Positions 1 through 11,132 of a stretch of 64,000 bases of DNA are shown here, one piece after another (position 1 is the first letter of the stretch; every line of letters begins with the position of its first letter). Location: contig JANTQA010000060.1 in the NCBI GenBank assembly GCA_027625915.1, forward strand, positions 6,014,001 to 6,078,000, read 5' to 3'. Below the pieces are notes generated by a model. It saw only the letters and a list, made by a program, of their open reading frames with translations, ran no database searches and was not told the DNA's origin. The translations under genes were made by a program, and so were the position numbers. Source of the stretch: Anaeramoeba flamelloides (taxonomy: Eukaryota > Metamonada > Anaeramoebidae).

Positions 1-58
1 TTGAGTTTTGAAATTTTTAAGAAAATTTATTGATTAATTAGTTTTCTTTCAGACATAA

Positions 59-2863
59 GATCATGAAAAAATTTTTTCAAAAAAAAATCAAACATTTGCT
101 AATTTTACACTTTTTGATAATTTCACTTATAATAAACACTATTAGTCAATAAAGGATCTTGGATCAAAAAATACTTTTAAAGATATTTAACAATTTAAGT
201 TGGAAAATTCAATTTTTCAGGTTCTATTAAGATTTTTTTCAAATTTAATAGTAAAAAAGTTGAATGTTTTTATTTACACATTTAAGAGGTTATAATCATA
301 TATTTTAAAAGTATTTTAAATTTAATAAATATCTTTCAAATAGGGAACCAATTATTTGGACTATTATGAAATTATCTATTAATATAAATTTAAAAAAATC
401 TTTTTTTTTTGATTTTCCGTTAGGTTTTTTTTAATTTTTGAAATAAACAGAAAATTTATAAAAATTTTCGGTTTATTTCAAAAAGCAAAAAAAACCGCCG
501 TTAGCTTTTCCAAAATTTAAAAGAATTGAGTAAAAGCAAAGATTTTTCTCTATTCTTTTGAATTCTGGAAAAGCTAGGCACTCTACGGACACTCACAATA
601 ATTATCATCAGTAATTTTTTTTCTCTGTTTCAGTTTTATTAGATGAGTACAATGTTGTCATAACTATTCGTTATTACCTATCAAAGTAAATATCTCCAAG
701 TTGAATTAATCTATAATTCATTCTTCCGTTTATTTGTAATTTTTTACCCGAAAAATGCATTTTTTTCTAGACTAGATACTTTTAAAAAAGTTGGTTATAC
801 TAACAACAATAAATACAATAGCCTCAAGATTTTAAAGTTCTGGAATTTTGATTATATTGTGAATAAACTTTATTATTCAAGATGAAAGGTTAAGGAATGG
901 AGTAGTTTTGTCTAACTTTTTTTTTTCAATTTTATTTTTTCATACTAGTGATATGTCAACAATTCTTTTGGGTGTATTATTCTGTTTATTTCTTATTTGT
1001 TCTTCAAATGGTCAATTATATAAAATAATTGATATTTATAAAAAAAATTGTCCCTTTCGCTAGTATGAAAAAATAAAATTGAAAAAAAAAAGTTAGACAA
1101 AACTACTCCATTCCTTAACCTTTCATCTTGAATAATAAAGTTTATTCACAATATAATCAAAATTCCAGAACTTTAAATTCATGAGACTATTATATTCATT
1201 GTTGTTAATAGTACAACGATTTTGAAAAGTCTCTAGTCTAGAAAAAAATGCATTTTTCGGGTAAAAAATTACAAATAAACGGAAGAATGAATTATAGATT
1301 AATTCAACTTGGAGATATTTACTTTGATAGGTAATAACGAATAGTTATGACAACATTGTACTCATCTAATAAAACTGAAACAGAGAAAAAAAATTACTGA
1401 TGATAATTATTGTGAGTGTCCGTAGAGTGCCTAGCTTTTCCAGAATTCAAAAAGAATAGAGAAAAATCTTTGCTTTTACTCAATTCTTTTAAATTTTGGA
1501 AAAGCTAACGGCGGTTTTTTTTGCTTTTTGAAATAAACCGAAAATTTTTATAAATTTTCTGTTTATTTCAAAAATTAAAAAAAACCTAACGGAAAATCAA
1601 AAAAAAAGGATTTTTTTATTTTTTATACTTTTTACCTTTTCCAAATTTCCCTTCTTAAGTTGCTTGGGCTCTATGCTCCTTCTCTTTTTTGTTTTTTTAG
1701 GTGTTTGGGAAAGGTAAAAAGTATAAAAAATCATTATAAGAATTGGTTGACCTGATCATGACTAACCCAACCAAACTTGTTCATGATCAGATCTTCGACG
1801 AGGACTTATGCAACTGAACTGAATCCAACGAATGCGATCTGAAACCAACCAAAGTGAACCGAATTGAACTTTCCGTACAATCTGTCGAGTCGTTACTTTG
1901 ACTGGGTTTTTGCTGTCGAGTCGGTATCTTGTACTGGGATTTTGCGAAAACAAGATTTGGGAAACTTACAAAAAAAAAAAAAAATAAAATAATAAAAAAA
2001 AAATAACAAAAAAAAAAATAAAAAAAAAGCAAAGCAACTGAAAAGAAAATTTCGAAAACCAAATCTTATTCTTAAAAACCAGAGCTTTTTAGATTCAACC
2101 CATCTATAAAGTTCTAAATCAAAATTTAATAAACAGCCTTTTTCATTTGATCTATAGTTGTTCAAATATTTAGAACTCTTTATTAAAACAACCTATGGTG
2201 GCGATCCAAAAAAAACGACATAAAGGAAACAACCACCAGCCCATTCAACACTTGGGGCACAAAAAAAACTTTTCACTGAAGTTTTTTTCTTTTTTCTATT
2301 ATTTTTGACTCTCTTTCATTTCTTGCTTTTCTTTCTCTTTTTCTTGTCTTTTTTCCGAAATAATTTATTCTTTTCATTTTTTAAAGAAAAGATATCCTTT
2401 GAGCTGTAATCCTGCTTACATTACAGTTAGGATAAAAAAACCCTAAATACAATTTTAGAGTTTCAGGCAAATAGGAGGTAATTTTGTTGAATCACTTCTG
2501 CTCAACAATAAAAAAAAAAGATTTTTTTAAATTTATATTAATAGATAATTTCATAATAGTCCAAATAATTGGTTCCCTATTTGAAAGATATTTATTAAAT
2601 TTAAAATACTTTTAAAATATATGATTATAACCTCTTAAATGTGTAAATAAAAACATTCAACTTTTTTACTATTAAATTTGAAAAAAATCTTAATAGAACC
2701 TGAAAAATTGAATTTTCCAACTTAAATTGTTAAATATCTTTAAAAGTATTTTTTGATCCAAGATCCTTTATTGACTAATAGTGTTTATTATAAGTGAAAT
2801 TATCAAAAAGTGTAAAATTAGCAAATGTTTGATTTTTTTTTGAAAAAATTTTTTCATGATCGT
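59..2863. mobile_element. Large foldback (long inverted repeat) element, interrupted by a retroposon
   Basis: The first 900 bases of the element (59-955) reappear as the reverse complement on the right, first at 1062-1605 and then at 2511-2863. The two right-hand blocks are one arm split by an insertion of about 0.9 kb. The arms look nearly identical throughout, so the element is either young or kept homogeneous. A loop of about 100 bases (956-1061) separates the arms. Both outer ends read GATCATGAAAAAA going inward. No long ORF lies in the arms or loop, so this is a non-autonomous element. A diverged copy of the left half lies at 22.2-23.6 kb, showing it is a family. Class is unknown; a foldback DNA transposon is the best guess. 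Confidence 0.85.
1611..2520 (+). mobile_element. Non-LTR retroposon insertion with poly(A) tail and target-site duplication
   Basis: This stretch splits the right arm of the foldback element. It ends in a run of A (2509-2519) and is flanked by two copies of an A8-9 (G/A)GA T7 motif (about 1599-1617 and 2511-2527), the signature of target-primed reverse transcription. Its first 570 bases match the retroposon at 27.2 kb at roughly 95 percent in the core. The 3' part (about 2190-2510) does not match that copy, although both end in CAACAATAAAA. The 5' part starts with an inverted repeat (about 1624-1646 against 1710-1732) and carries two tandem units of about 32 bases starting CTGTCGAGTCG (1882 and 1914). 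No complete protein is encoded. Confidence 0.75.
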
Positions 2864-3213
2864 GTTGACTGAAACAGAGTTTACTTTTGAATTTTTACAA
2901 AAATTTTTCAATTGATCAAAAAAATTGATCTTTTGAGGTTTTTCAAATTTGTATTATTTTGGTTTGATCAGTAAATCCAGAAAAACTGAATAAAAGTGTT
3001 CTGAAATTTCCACAAACGGAAACCATAAAAATAATACTCTTGAAAACCGAGTTGAAATGACATTATTATTTTTAGTTAAATTCCAAAGAATTTTGAAAAA
3101 TCTTTGATTCTGCTCTATAACTTGAAAGGGTGGGAATTGCTACTACAAATAAAAGGAGTAAAAACTCCTTCCTTAAATACACGATAATGCAAAAAAATTA
3201 AAAAAATTTTTTA
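2864..3213. other. Gene-free spacer
   Basis: A+T-rich sequence between the foldback element and the TTA-flanked MITE. No reading frame or repeat is recognised here. Confidence 0.5.
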
Positions 3214-3670
3214 CTGTTGAGAAAAAAATGTTGGACACAGAAAAATGGTTGGACACCATTTTTTATTGGGAACATTAGTAAAATTGAAAATCAAATCCTA
3301 TTTATAACTTGGTGACTTTTATATAAATCCAGGTTTAAAGGTGTTACAAGTTCGTTAATCTGTGGTTTGTGTAGAATACTCATTTGAATGGTTGACAACT
3401 CAAGTAGATCATGCTATTTTAACAAAAAACCAAGTTCGAGTAAAGTTTACTATTAATTCTGAAAATGGTAATTTTTAAACTTGCTTTAGATAGAATAGAT
3501 AAGATTTTGAAAAAGTAGAATTACATTAATCGTTATTCTAATAAGTAGATTATTGTTATTTTCTTTAGTTATTTCACAAACGACCGAATTTAAAAATCAT
3601 TTTCAGTAAGGTTCCCAATTAAAAATGCTGTCCAACCATTTTTCTGTGTCCAACATTTTTCTCTCAACAG
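3214..3670. mobile_element. TIR element (457 bp) with TTA target duplication, PIF/Harbinger-like MITE
   Basis: The two ends are inverted repeats of about 65 bases that start CTGTTGAGA and include TGTTGGACACAGAAAAATGG. TTA precedes the left end (3211-3213) and follows the right end (3671-3673). A three-base TWA duplication is characteristic of PIF/Harbinger transposons, so that is the likely superfamily, inferred from target site only. There is no transposase frame. A relative is present at 29582-30195. Confidence 0.8.
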
Positions 3671-4063
3671 TTAGTTCAATTTCCATTTTTTCAAAATCTG
3701 AGAACTGACTATTCAAAGAATCCCATGTTAAATAGCATTTTGCAAAACTAATTTTACAAAGTTTTTACAAACTTAAATCAATAAAATTCATTCTTCAAAG
3801 CGAGTTAAAACTTAATTCTAAGGGAAAAAAAACCTGAAAAAAATGTTTTTGTTTTGACAAGAAAAATGAAAAAAAATTAGCTTTTTTTGAAATTCGTTTA
3901 AAAACAATGGTAAAAAGAGTTGTGGTGAAACAAAAGTTTAGTTTGGTGTGTGGGGTCGGCTATGTGAATAAGAATGAATGAGTTTGGTTTTTGTTTTTTT
4001 TAAATTTTGTTGAATTGCAAACGAGTTTTCGTGTAAGCAAAAAAAGGAAAAATCAAAATGCTT
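3671..4063. other. Spacer or intron start downstream of the CH-domain exon
   Basis: If the CH-domain gene continues leftward, this is the 5' part of its intron. I looked on the minus strand for an acceptor followed by sequence that would complete the second CH domain and found none here. The candidate acceptors at about 3835, 3820 and 3690 all lead quickly to stops. Confidence 0.4.
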
Positions 4064-4065
4064 AC

Positions 4066-4818
4066 TTTTGTGATTGTTTTAAAATCTAATAAAGAATTGT
4101 CTGAATGGTGAAGAATTGCGCAAAATACTCTTCCGTCTCTAAGAGACTCATCAAAGTCGTTGAGTGTGATGTCATAATTCGATAATATGGAGTTTGCCCA
4201 TTTTAATACCAATTCCTTTGGTGTGATTTTGGTTTGGTGGTATCGCTGTATTAAATGGAACATTGCCAATTGCCAAACCATGATCCGGATACTCTTTTCG
4301 TTGTGCTCCAGTATTTGTTCTTCTGTTGTTTGGAGCTTGATTCCAATCCTTTTCGCATAATTGATTGCCATTTTAAGGTTTGTGTGTTTCAAATCATTTT
4401 GGGAGTCTGATCTCGAAATCCAGGGAATTGATCGAAAGGTCAGAACCTCTAATAAGGTAATAAGTGTATCAGAAGAGTCAAACCCAGAGGACAAAGTTCG
4501 GAATTCTTGCGCTTGCGTCTTTGTTAGATACGCGCGGACCCAGCGCGCTAGTGTATTTCCCTGTGTCTTGGACCAAAAGGTTTCGTCGTCGTCGTCTGGT
4601 AAAGGCCCCAGATCAATTTTGAGAGTCACGACAACTTTTTTAGTTGCAGTATTTTCCGGCTCCGTGAGGATTCGTGACGAAGTTGAAAATGACTTTAAAA
4701 AACCCTCATCATTTGAAGATTCTGAGGCAAGATCAGAAAAATCAAAATGGTTGAGTTTTGTACTCGCAATATCAAAGCTGGTTAGCCTTCGATTCCGCAT
4801 AATACTTCTTTTGGACAT
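4066..4818 (-). CDS. Tandem calponin-homology (CH) domain protein, 5' exon only
   Basis: Two calponin-homology domains in tandem are the actin-binding module of fimbrin, alpha-actinin and filamin families. CH1 covers about residues 83-195 (key signature ARWVRAYL near residue 86, then DTLITLLEVL). CH2 begins near residue 203 (LKWANSIL, followed by DGRVFCAILHH). The N-terminal 80 residues are basic then Ser-rich and low in complexity. CH2 stops after about 48 residues at a consensus donor, AAA|GTAAGC, with the GT at 4065-4064. Reading through gives 22 unrelated residues and a stop. No completing exon was found to the left, where transposons fill the window. The frame is open eight codons further to a GTG, but the ATG at 4818 is preferred because TTTATTTT lies about 65 nt upstream (4878-4890). 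Function as an actin-binding protein is inferred from the domains; the rest of the protein is unknown. Confidence 0.75.
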
Positions 4819-5680
4819 TCTCTTGTTGTTTTGTTTTTTCACTCAAAAGAAAAGAAGAAAAGGAGTTAACAAAAGTAATAAAAATAAAAAGTAACTGTTG
4901 GGTGTCTGGTGTCTAATCCACAATACTAACCTAGTAATGTTTATTATTTTTGGGTAGAAATATTATTTTAAAAAGTCAAGTAGATTTGGGAAAAATTTCT
5001 TGTTTTTGAGTGAAAAACAAAAAATTTTCAAGTCACTGCAACCATTTTAAAAAAGTGAGTGGTTTTTTTTTTATTTAGAAATTGCCATAATCAAATCCTT
5101 TTGAAAGTTTTTATTGGAAAAAAGTGAAAACTTTTTTTTAAAAAAGTGTTTATCTTCCCACACCACTTTAAAGATTTTGCACTCTTTTCGATACAACACA
5201 AAACTTGCCAAATATCTTGATTTTGAAAAGTTTTCACTTTTTCAAAATAGAAAAATCCAAAAAAGTTTTCAAAAAGTTGTACTATGATTTGAGAAATCAA
5301 TGTTTCTTCAAATTTGTAAATCTTTTTTGTTTTTCCTCTCATTTTTTTTTTAGTAAGAGAAATGTTGAATTTTCTTTATCTTTGTATTTGCAGTTTGACA
5401 TTGGGAAAATGTAATTGTGATAAAAGTAGGAAAAATAGTTTTTTTTTTTATTGTACTACTTTCGCTGGAAAACAAAATACAACCACAGAATTTATGAAAA
5501 AAATTACAAGCCATTAACACCCCAAAGTGGAATTTTGCAATTTCCACATCAAAGCATTTTTAAGATAATTACGCTTTACATTTTTTTTTTTCAATTTGCA
5601 ATTGTTTCAAATAACCAAAGCCAAAACCAATGAAATCTCCATGAAACTATATTTTTCCACAAATTTTTTCTTTTTTCAAA
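4819..5680. promoter_or_regulatory. Upstream region of the CH-domain gene
   Basis: This stretch is gene-free. It carries TTTATTTTTATT on the minus strand (4878-4890) just upstream of the ATG and a GTGTTG hexamer on the minus strand at about 5195-5200, a motif also seen upstream of three other genes in the window. The role is inferred from position only. The short ORFs here have no coding character. Confidence 0.3.
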
Positions 5681-5689
5681 CGATGAGAT

Positions 5690-6244
5690 ACAAGTCAATG
5701 TTGTTGGAAAAACTTTGTGTCATTTGTTGAATAAATTTTGTTTTTATGAGAGATGTTTTCCAGTTTTCAAAATAATGTGTGTTTTGTCCTCTTCTTGTTC
5801 CAATAAGACCCAATTCATTATCCAAGAGTAAACCTGAGTTCAAATCAATTTTGAAGGTCAATCTCTTGATTTTAGAAGTCAATTTTAAATTGGGAATTCA
5901 ATCTGGTTCAAAATTTTTCTCGAGTTTTTTTCTCATTTTTTTGAAATTTTTGTATTTTTTAATGTAAAAAATATTCTCAAAAATTAATTTATTCTTTTGG
6001 AGATAAATTTTCTATTTTGATCATAATTTTTAGTATTTCTTTTTAAATAATAGAACTTTTGGATCTCAATACCATGTTTTCTTCGGGTTTATTATTGGTT
6101 TCTTTGATAGAAATAATGTATAGGTCTTCTATTACAAAAAAACACACTTTATATTTTGAAACGCTGATTAAACTTATCTGCATGAATTATTTCGGCAACT
6201 GTTCGAACTTTGTTTTCATTTATATTTTTAAAGACAATTTCTGA
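5690..6244. repeat. Diverged inverted duplication with coding-like arms
   Basis: The minus-strand frame at 5882-5679 and the plus-strand frame at 6059-6244 encode similar short peptides (NSGLLLDNELGLIG and then THYFE on the minus strand, against SSGLLLVSLIEIM and then TLYFE on the plus strand). The DNA matches as an inverted repeat. The minus frame can be extended upstream in frame past a single TGA to an ATG at about 5936. Neither peptide is recognised. It may be an old foldback element or an inverted duplication of a decayed exon. Confidence 0.4.
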
Positions 6245-6365
6245 TATGTTATTGAAAAATAAATCTGACCCTTTGTTACAGTTATTTAGCAACTAATAAA
6301 ACACATTTTTTTTATTTCAAGTTCTAAAATATCCTCAAAATGATAAATTCAAAAAATTTCAAATA

Positions 6366-6560
6366 CAGCAAGTCCCAATTTTAAAACACAAACTTTCAAC
6401 AAAATTTAAGGTACAAAAAAAAACTCAAATTTAGGCAATTCCTTCTATTTTTTTAACCTAAATTATTTTACTAAGATCTGAATTTTGTTCTTTAAATGGA
6501 ATTTTTTTTATTACCTTAAATTCGTTGAAAGTTTGTATCTTAAAAGTGAAAATAAATTTG
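6366..6560. mobile_element. Degenerate Tc1/mariner-like MITE copy
   Basis: The left end (TA then CAGCAAGTCCC) and the inner inverted repeat (ACAAACTTTCAACAAAATTT against its complement near 6518-6540) match the clean 201-bp element at 29787-29987, including the internal stretch AAATTATTTTACTA. The right terminus has decayed, so the end coordinate is approximate. Confidence 0.6.
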
Positions 6561-9406
6561 GTTTATAGCTCAGAAAACCCGAAAATTATTTTTGAATTCT
6601 TATACCGTCCTACCAAATCTCAATATATTGATCCGGACTTTCAAAGTACCCCCACCAAAAAAAAAAAAAAAATAAACTAAATAAATAAATAAATAAAAAC
6701 AAATTTATTTATTAAATAGTTTAATAAATCTTAGAAATTCATAATAAAGCTTGAAATGAACTATTTCTCACCCAAAAATCAAATATGTGCATAAAAAAAT
6801 TGATACATTATAGAATTTATTTTGTAAAGAATTGAGTCAATAAACCAATTTTATTTTCAATAATGAAACTTAATTGTTGGTACAACTTTTTGATATGAAC
6901 TTTGAAGGAAATTTAAGACACTTAATAATTTCAAAAATATAACCCCCAATAGATTTTTAATTTTTTTATTTATTGATTTTTCATTTAAACACAATTTCAA
7001 AAATTGTGACCCACCCGAAATAATAAATTGAAATATATATATATATATATAATTCCGTATTGAAGAACAATGAATAATTTAAATTTGGTTTGCAATTCAC
7101 TTTTAAATCTTTCTAAATAGATAAAATCTGGATATTTTAAAAATTAAAAAAAAATAAAATCAATAACAAAAAAAAAATGAGTTACAATTTTTGAAAAGAG
7201 TATTACCAATTTTTTATTACTGAACTTTCACTGAATAAAAGTTAACAACAAGATTTTTTACTTACCAATAATTAAATTCATATTAACTGACATTACATTG
7301 TCTCAATTTTCTTCGTGATTATTTGTCTTTTCGAAGATATTTTTTTTTTTTCCAAATGGATTTACTCCCAATAAAAAAGTATCAAAAAAAAAAAAAGAAG
7401 AAGAAGAAGAAAGAAAAAGAAAGAAAAAGAGAATCAGAAAATATTTCAGAAAAAAAGAAAGAAAAAAAAAAGCAAAAGAAAAATAAAAATTTGAAAAAGT
7501 AAAAAAAAAAAATTCAAAATTAGAAAAAATGATTCTGATCCAAAAATTTGTAAATATTTTTTTGATAAGAATACGGGATATACCCTCAAAACAACTTTGT
7601 TTAACATTATAAAGTGATAAAAAATTGTTGAAAAATAGTTTATTTGGATAAAAATGCTTCTAAAAAAATTTTCCATTTAAAACAGATATATTTTAATGAA
7701 TAAAGTAAATTTCTCTTCAGGATTTGAATTGGTATTAGAAGGAAAAAAAAATTAATGATAAAAAAAAATAAGATTAAAATATTTTATTTACTTTTTTTCA
7801 CATTTTTGTTCTTTATTCTTTTTTTATTGTTTTTTTGTTAACTCATTACTTTGCAAAAAAAATTTTTCAAGCAATAATTTTCTTGAAAAACTTGTTATTC
7901 CAAGTATACTAAAGCGTGTGTGAATGACTGAAGAAAAAATATATTGTTTCCCTTTGGTTCTTTCTTTTTATCTTCATTCGAAAATCAAAAAGAACCTCGA
8001 TTATAATCTCTAGAGGGACTAAGGATTATTTAAACTAAATTCCAAATAATTGGACATAGTTTAATTAGTTGAAATAATAAAAATACTCCACTTGGCATTC
8101 AATTTGGAAATAATTTTGATTTTACAATCTATTTCATTTTTTGTCTTTTTTATTTTGTTTTCTCATCCTTTTTTCCACTTAGGTAATCTTTTTACTTTAA
8201 TCTGGAATTTTTTTTCGATTGGTTGAAAGAAGTTTCGTATTGAATTATGTTAAATTGAAAAATCACATACAACAATTTGGTGGGTTCTTATCATTTGATC
8301 TATCAATTTTTGGTGGAATTCCAACAAATTCACCAATATATTTTTTGTTTCTGCTCATTTCATTATTTTGGTACAGTCCCGATTATTTTTTTTTCATTTT
8401 ATTTTATTTTCTTTTATTAAGATGAGAATTATTAGTTATAAAAAATTAATAATTGGTAACTTAAATGTGGTTTTGTCTTAATTTTGGAAAAATAGAATAA
8501 ATTGACTTTTTGTTTTACCTATGTTTAATTTTGAACATGCTAAAATTTTTGGAATGGGGATTATTTTCAATTTTGAAGAAAATATATTGATATATTTAGA
8601 TTTACTTGAAATTGGTATTAACTCTTTGCTATAATATGTATTATTCTACTTATTTATTATTTGTTCTTCAGAGTTCAATTATATCCGATAATTGACTTTT
8701 GAAAAATTTTTTTTGGCTTATTTGATTCAAACAAATTTTATATCAAAATATTAGTATTGGGAAACTTAAACATGATTTTATATTATGTTTTGAAAAAAAG
8801 AATAAAAAATATGTTAGAAAACTAAATTGTGTTTAAAATTCTTCCTATGACTGTGCTGACACAAACACTCTTTGGATTAAGAGACACGAGTTTAGCCAAT
8901 TCAAATTATTCTCTACCATACTAAATGCCAAACTCTAAATTATTAACAATAAATCCAAAAATAGAAAAAATTAAATTTTTTTGATATTATTTGGTTTAGT
9001 GTAGTCAATTTTTTTGGGTGTTTGAATTATTATCGAAATACCCCAAAATCGAAAATCCTCAAAATTTTTTTAATCGCTAAAATACACTTTTTGGGCAACT
9101 TTAAAAAAACATAGTACCAATATATCCAGCTTAATGATAAAATAACAATTTTAGCAAAAGTTAAATATATTTTTTTTGAATTTTCTTCCTTAAACGATCT
9201 GAATAGTTTTTGCTATCTTTTGAGAATATTTGAGTATTTTAGAAATTGTTTGGAAAATTACATGTGTTTGCTTGGGTTTGGTATAGGTTGTGTTAGTTTC
9301 GGTATGGTGTGTGTTTAGAGTGTGTTAGATTAAACAAATTCCCCTTTCCATGTGGAAAATTCAAGATGGTATGATTTGGATCACACTATTTAGGGTAAAG
9401 TTAGCA
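6561..9406. other. Long gene-free, low-complexity stretch
   Basis: No gene is supported. It contains an (AT)n run (about 7032-7051), a purine-rich (GAA)n/(A)nG run on the plus strand (7384-7480), and a diverged direct repeat of about 65 bases (around 8450-8515 and 8755-8820; shared core AACTTAAA). Short ORFs such as 8219-8425 are Phe-rich products of T-runs. Confidence 0.5.
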
Positions 9407-9989
9407 TTTTCCCAAAAAGTGGGGCAAATTTATTTTAAAATATATTCATAAAAAAAATTGTCATAAAAATATTTGAAGGGACATAATTATTAATGGCAAT
9501 TAATTGGTACTTGATAATAATTAAATATCTTTATTGCTATGTTATTACAGAAATAAAATGAAATTAAATTTTCTGATCTCGGTTTTATCTGATATTTTTA
9601 TGGGTGAAAATCAGCATTTATTGTTGTCTTTTTGGTCAAAAAAATAATTTTCATAAATACTTGAATATTGACAAATTTTCCATTAGAATGAAAAATATAT
9701 AACTACATTTTATTATTTAAAAAATCATCTGTAACCTTTACATATTTCCATTATTATATTGAAATTAGTTGTACAATTGTTTTGTCCAAAAAAATTGTTT
9801 TTTTTTTTTTTTACATTATTGGGAAATATTTCAATAAACATATTTTGATTTAAAAACCATAGTTATTGATTCAATTATTATTAATATTTATCTTAAATTA
9901 TTATTGCCAATTAACGAATAAATCAACTAAAAAAAATGTTTTTTTATTAAATAGTAAAAAAAAATAATAATTCCCCACTTTTTTGGAAA
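9407..9989. mobile_element. TIR element with AAAAAGTGGGG ends (about 583 bp)
   Basis: Left end CCCAAAAAGTGGGG and right end CCCCACTTTTTTGG are inverted repeats. TA follows the right end (9990-9991). The interior matches the reverse complement of 53586-54160, for instance the stretch around GATATTTTTATGGGTGA near 9590. No ORF of note. The TA duplication suggests the Tc1/mariner superfamily. Confidence 0.7.
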
Positions 9990-10411
9990 TACATTATGTG
10001 TCTGCGGGATTAGATATTACTCGTGTTATTTTTGGATTATCTTTAAGATTACAAAATTATCATCACAAAATTATGGATAATGATATACAATTAGAAATTG
10101 TCATTACAAAGAAATTTTAACTCGTTTTATTAACATTTAGCTACGATTAGAAATGTTACAGTCATCTCAGATTCCAATTCCTTTCACACAAAATGGGTTG
10201 AATAATATTCCCTAAAAATTTTTTTTGACAAATTAAAGTGCCCTTCCCAAAAAAAAAAAAAAATGTTCTCTAAGATTAAAATTTCAATTTTATTATTAAA
10301 TTGAGTATATAGGCACTAGTGTTTCTTAGAAGTTGTCCAAAAAGTTCTTTTTAGTGGTTAAAAATATTTTGAGTATTTTCGATTTACTGGTATTTTTGTG
10401 AATAATTGATA

Positions 10412-10889
10412 CAGTGGTGTAAATAACCCGTGTTTTTTATTTTAACACATTACTAAAATTTAACTCATGCAAAAAATATTGGCTGACTCTAGAAATAAAA
10501 GAAACAAATCAATAGGATGACAACAGTATATAAACAAAAAAATAGGGTTCTTTAAATAAATATTAAAAAAGAATTCTGAAGATATGGAAAGATTAAAATG
10601 TAATTTTTTTGACAAAAAAATGAGCAAAATTTCATTTTTTGAATTTTTATAAAAAAATCATTTAATCTCAGAAATTTTGATAAATATGATGAAATTTTTG
10701 AAACAAAAGCATTTAATATTATTGAGCCATTTCGATTAATCAAAGATCTAACCTCTAAAGTCAGTTTAAATCCGAACCAAGAATATACGTGAGTCTTCCT
10801 ATCTTCAAATACCCAAGTCTGAAAAAAAAACACGAGTTAAATTTTTGTAATGGGATAAAGGTTGTCAACACGGGTTATTTACACCACTG
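10412..10889. mobile_element. TIR element (478 bp), TA target duplication, Tc1/mariner-like MITE
   Basis: The ends are inverted repeats starting CAGTGGTGTAAATAACCCG, flanked by TA on both sides (10410-10411 and 10890-10891). The TAACCCGTG motif is shared with the element at 43947-44426, so they are related. The ORF inside (10552-10833) is not conserved as a protein and is not a transposase. Confidence 0.85.
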
Positions 10890-10891
10890 TA

Positions 10892-11132
10892 GATTCAAAT
10901 TTTTCACAAAAGTTTATTTCAGAATTTCATTATTTTTTCAAGTAAAGTGATCAGATATTAAAAACAATTAAAAGAACTTATTAACTTGTTGAAAAAAAAC
11001 AAAAAAAAAGAATAAAGGAATAGTTTATTAGAAAATAAATATTATGTTTCGATTTGATAACTAACATTATAAGCAAAAGTAATGGTAAAATTATTATTTG
11101 TTGATAGATGCTAGTTCATGTAATTAGTGTTT
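10892..11132. other. 3' flank of the DUF4419 gene
   Basis: A+T-rich spacer; nothing recognised. Confidence 0.4.

Noticed and set aside
4819-4842. N-terminal extension of the CH protein from a GTG
   Set aside because: Nuclear genes rarely start at GTG; an ATG eight codons in follows a T-rich start element.
4361-4894. 177-codon plus-strand frame
   Set aside because: It is the antisense shadow of the CH-domain exon, whose domain content is clear.
7381-7480. Possible CRISPR-like or tandem array
   Set aside because: It is a simple purine microsatellite without spacers.
10552-10833. 93-codon minus-strand frame
   Set aside because: Lies wholly inside a MITE and resembles no transposase.
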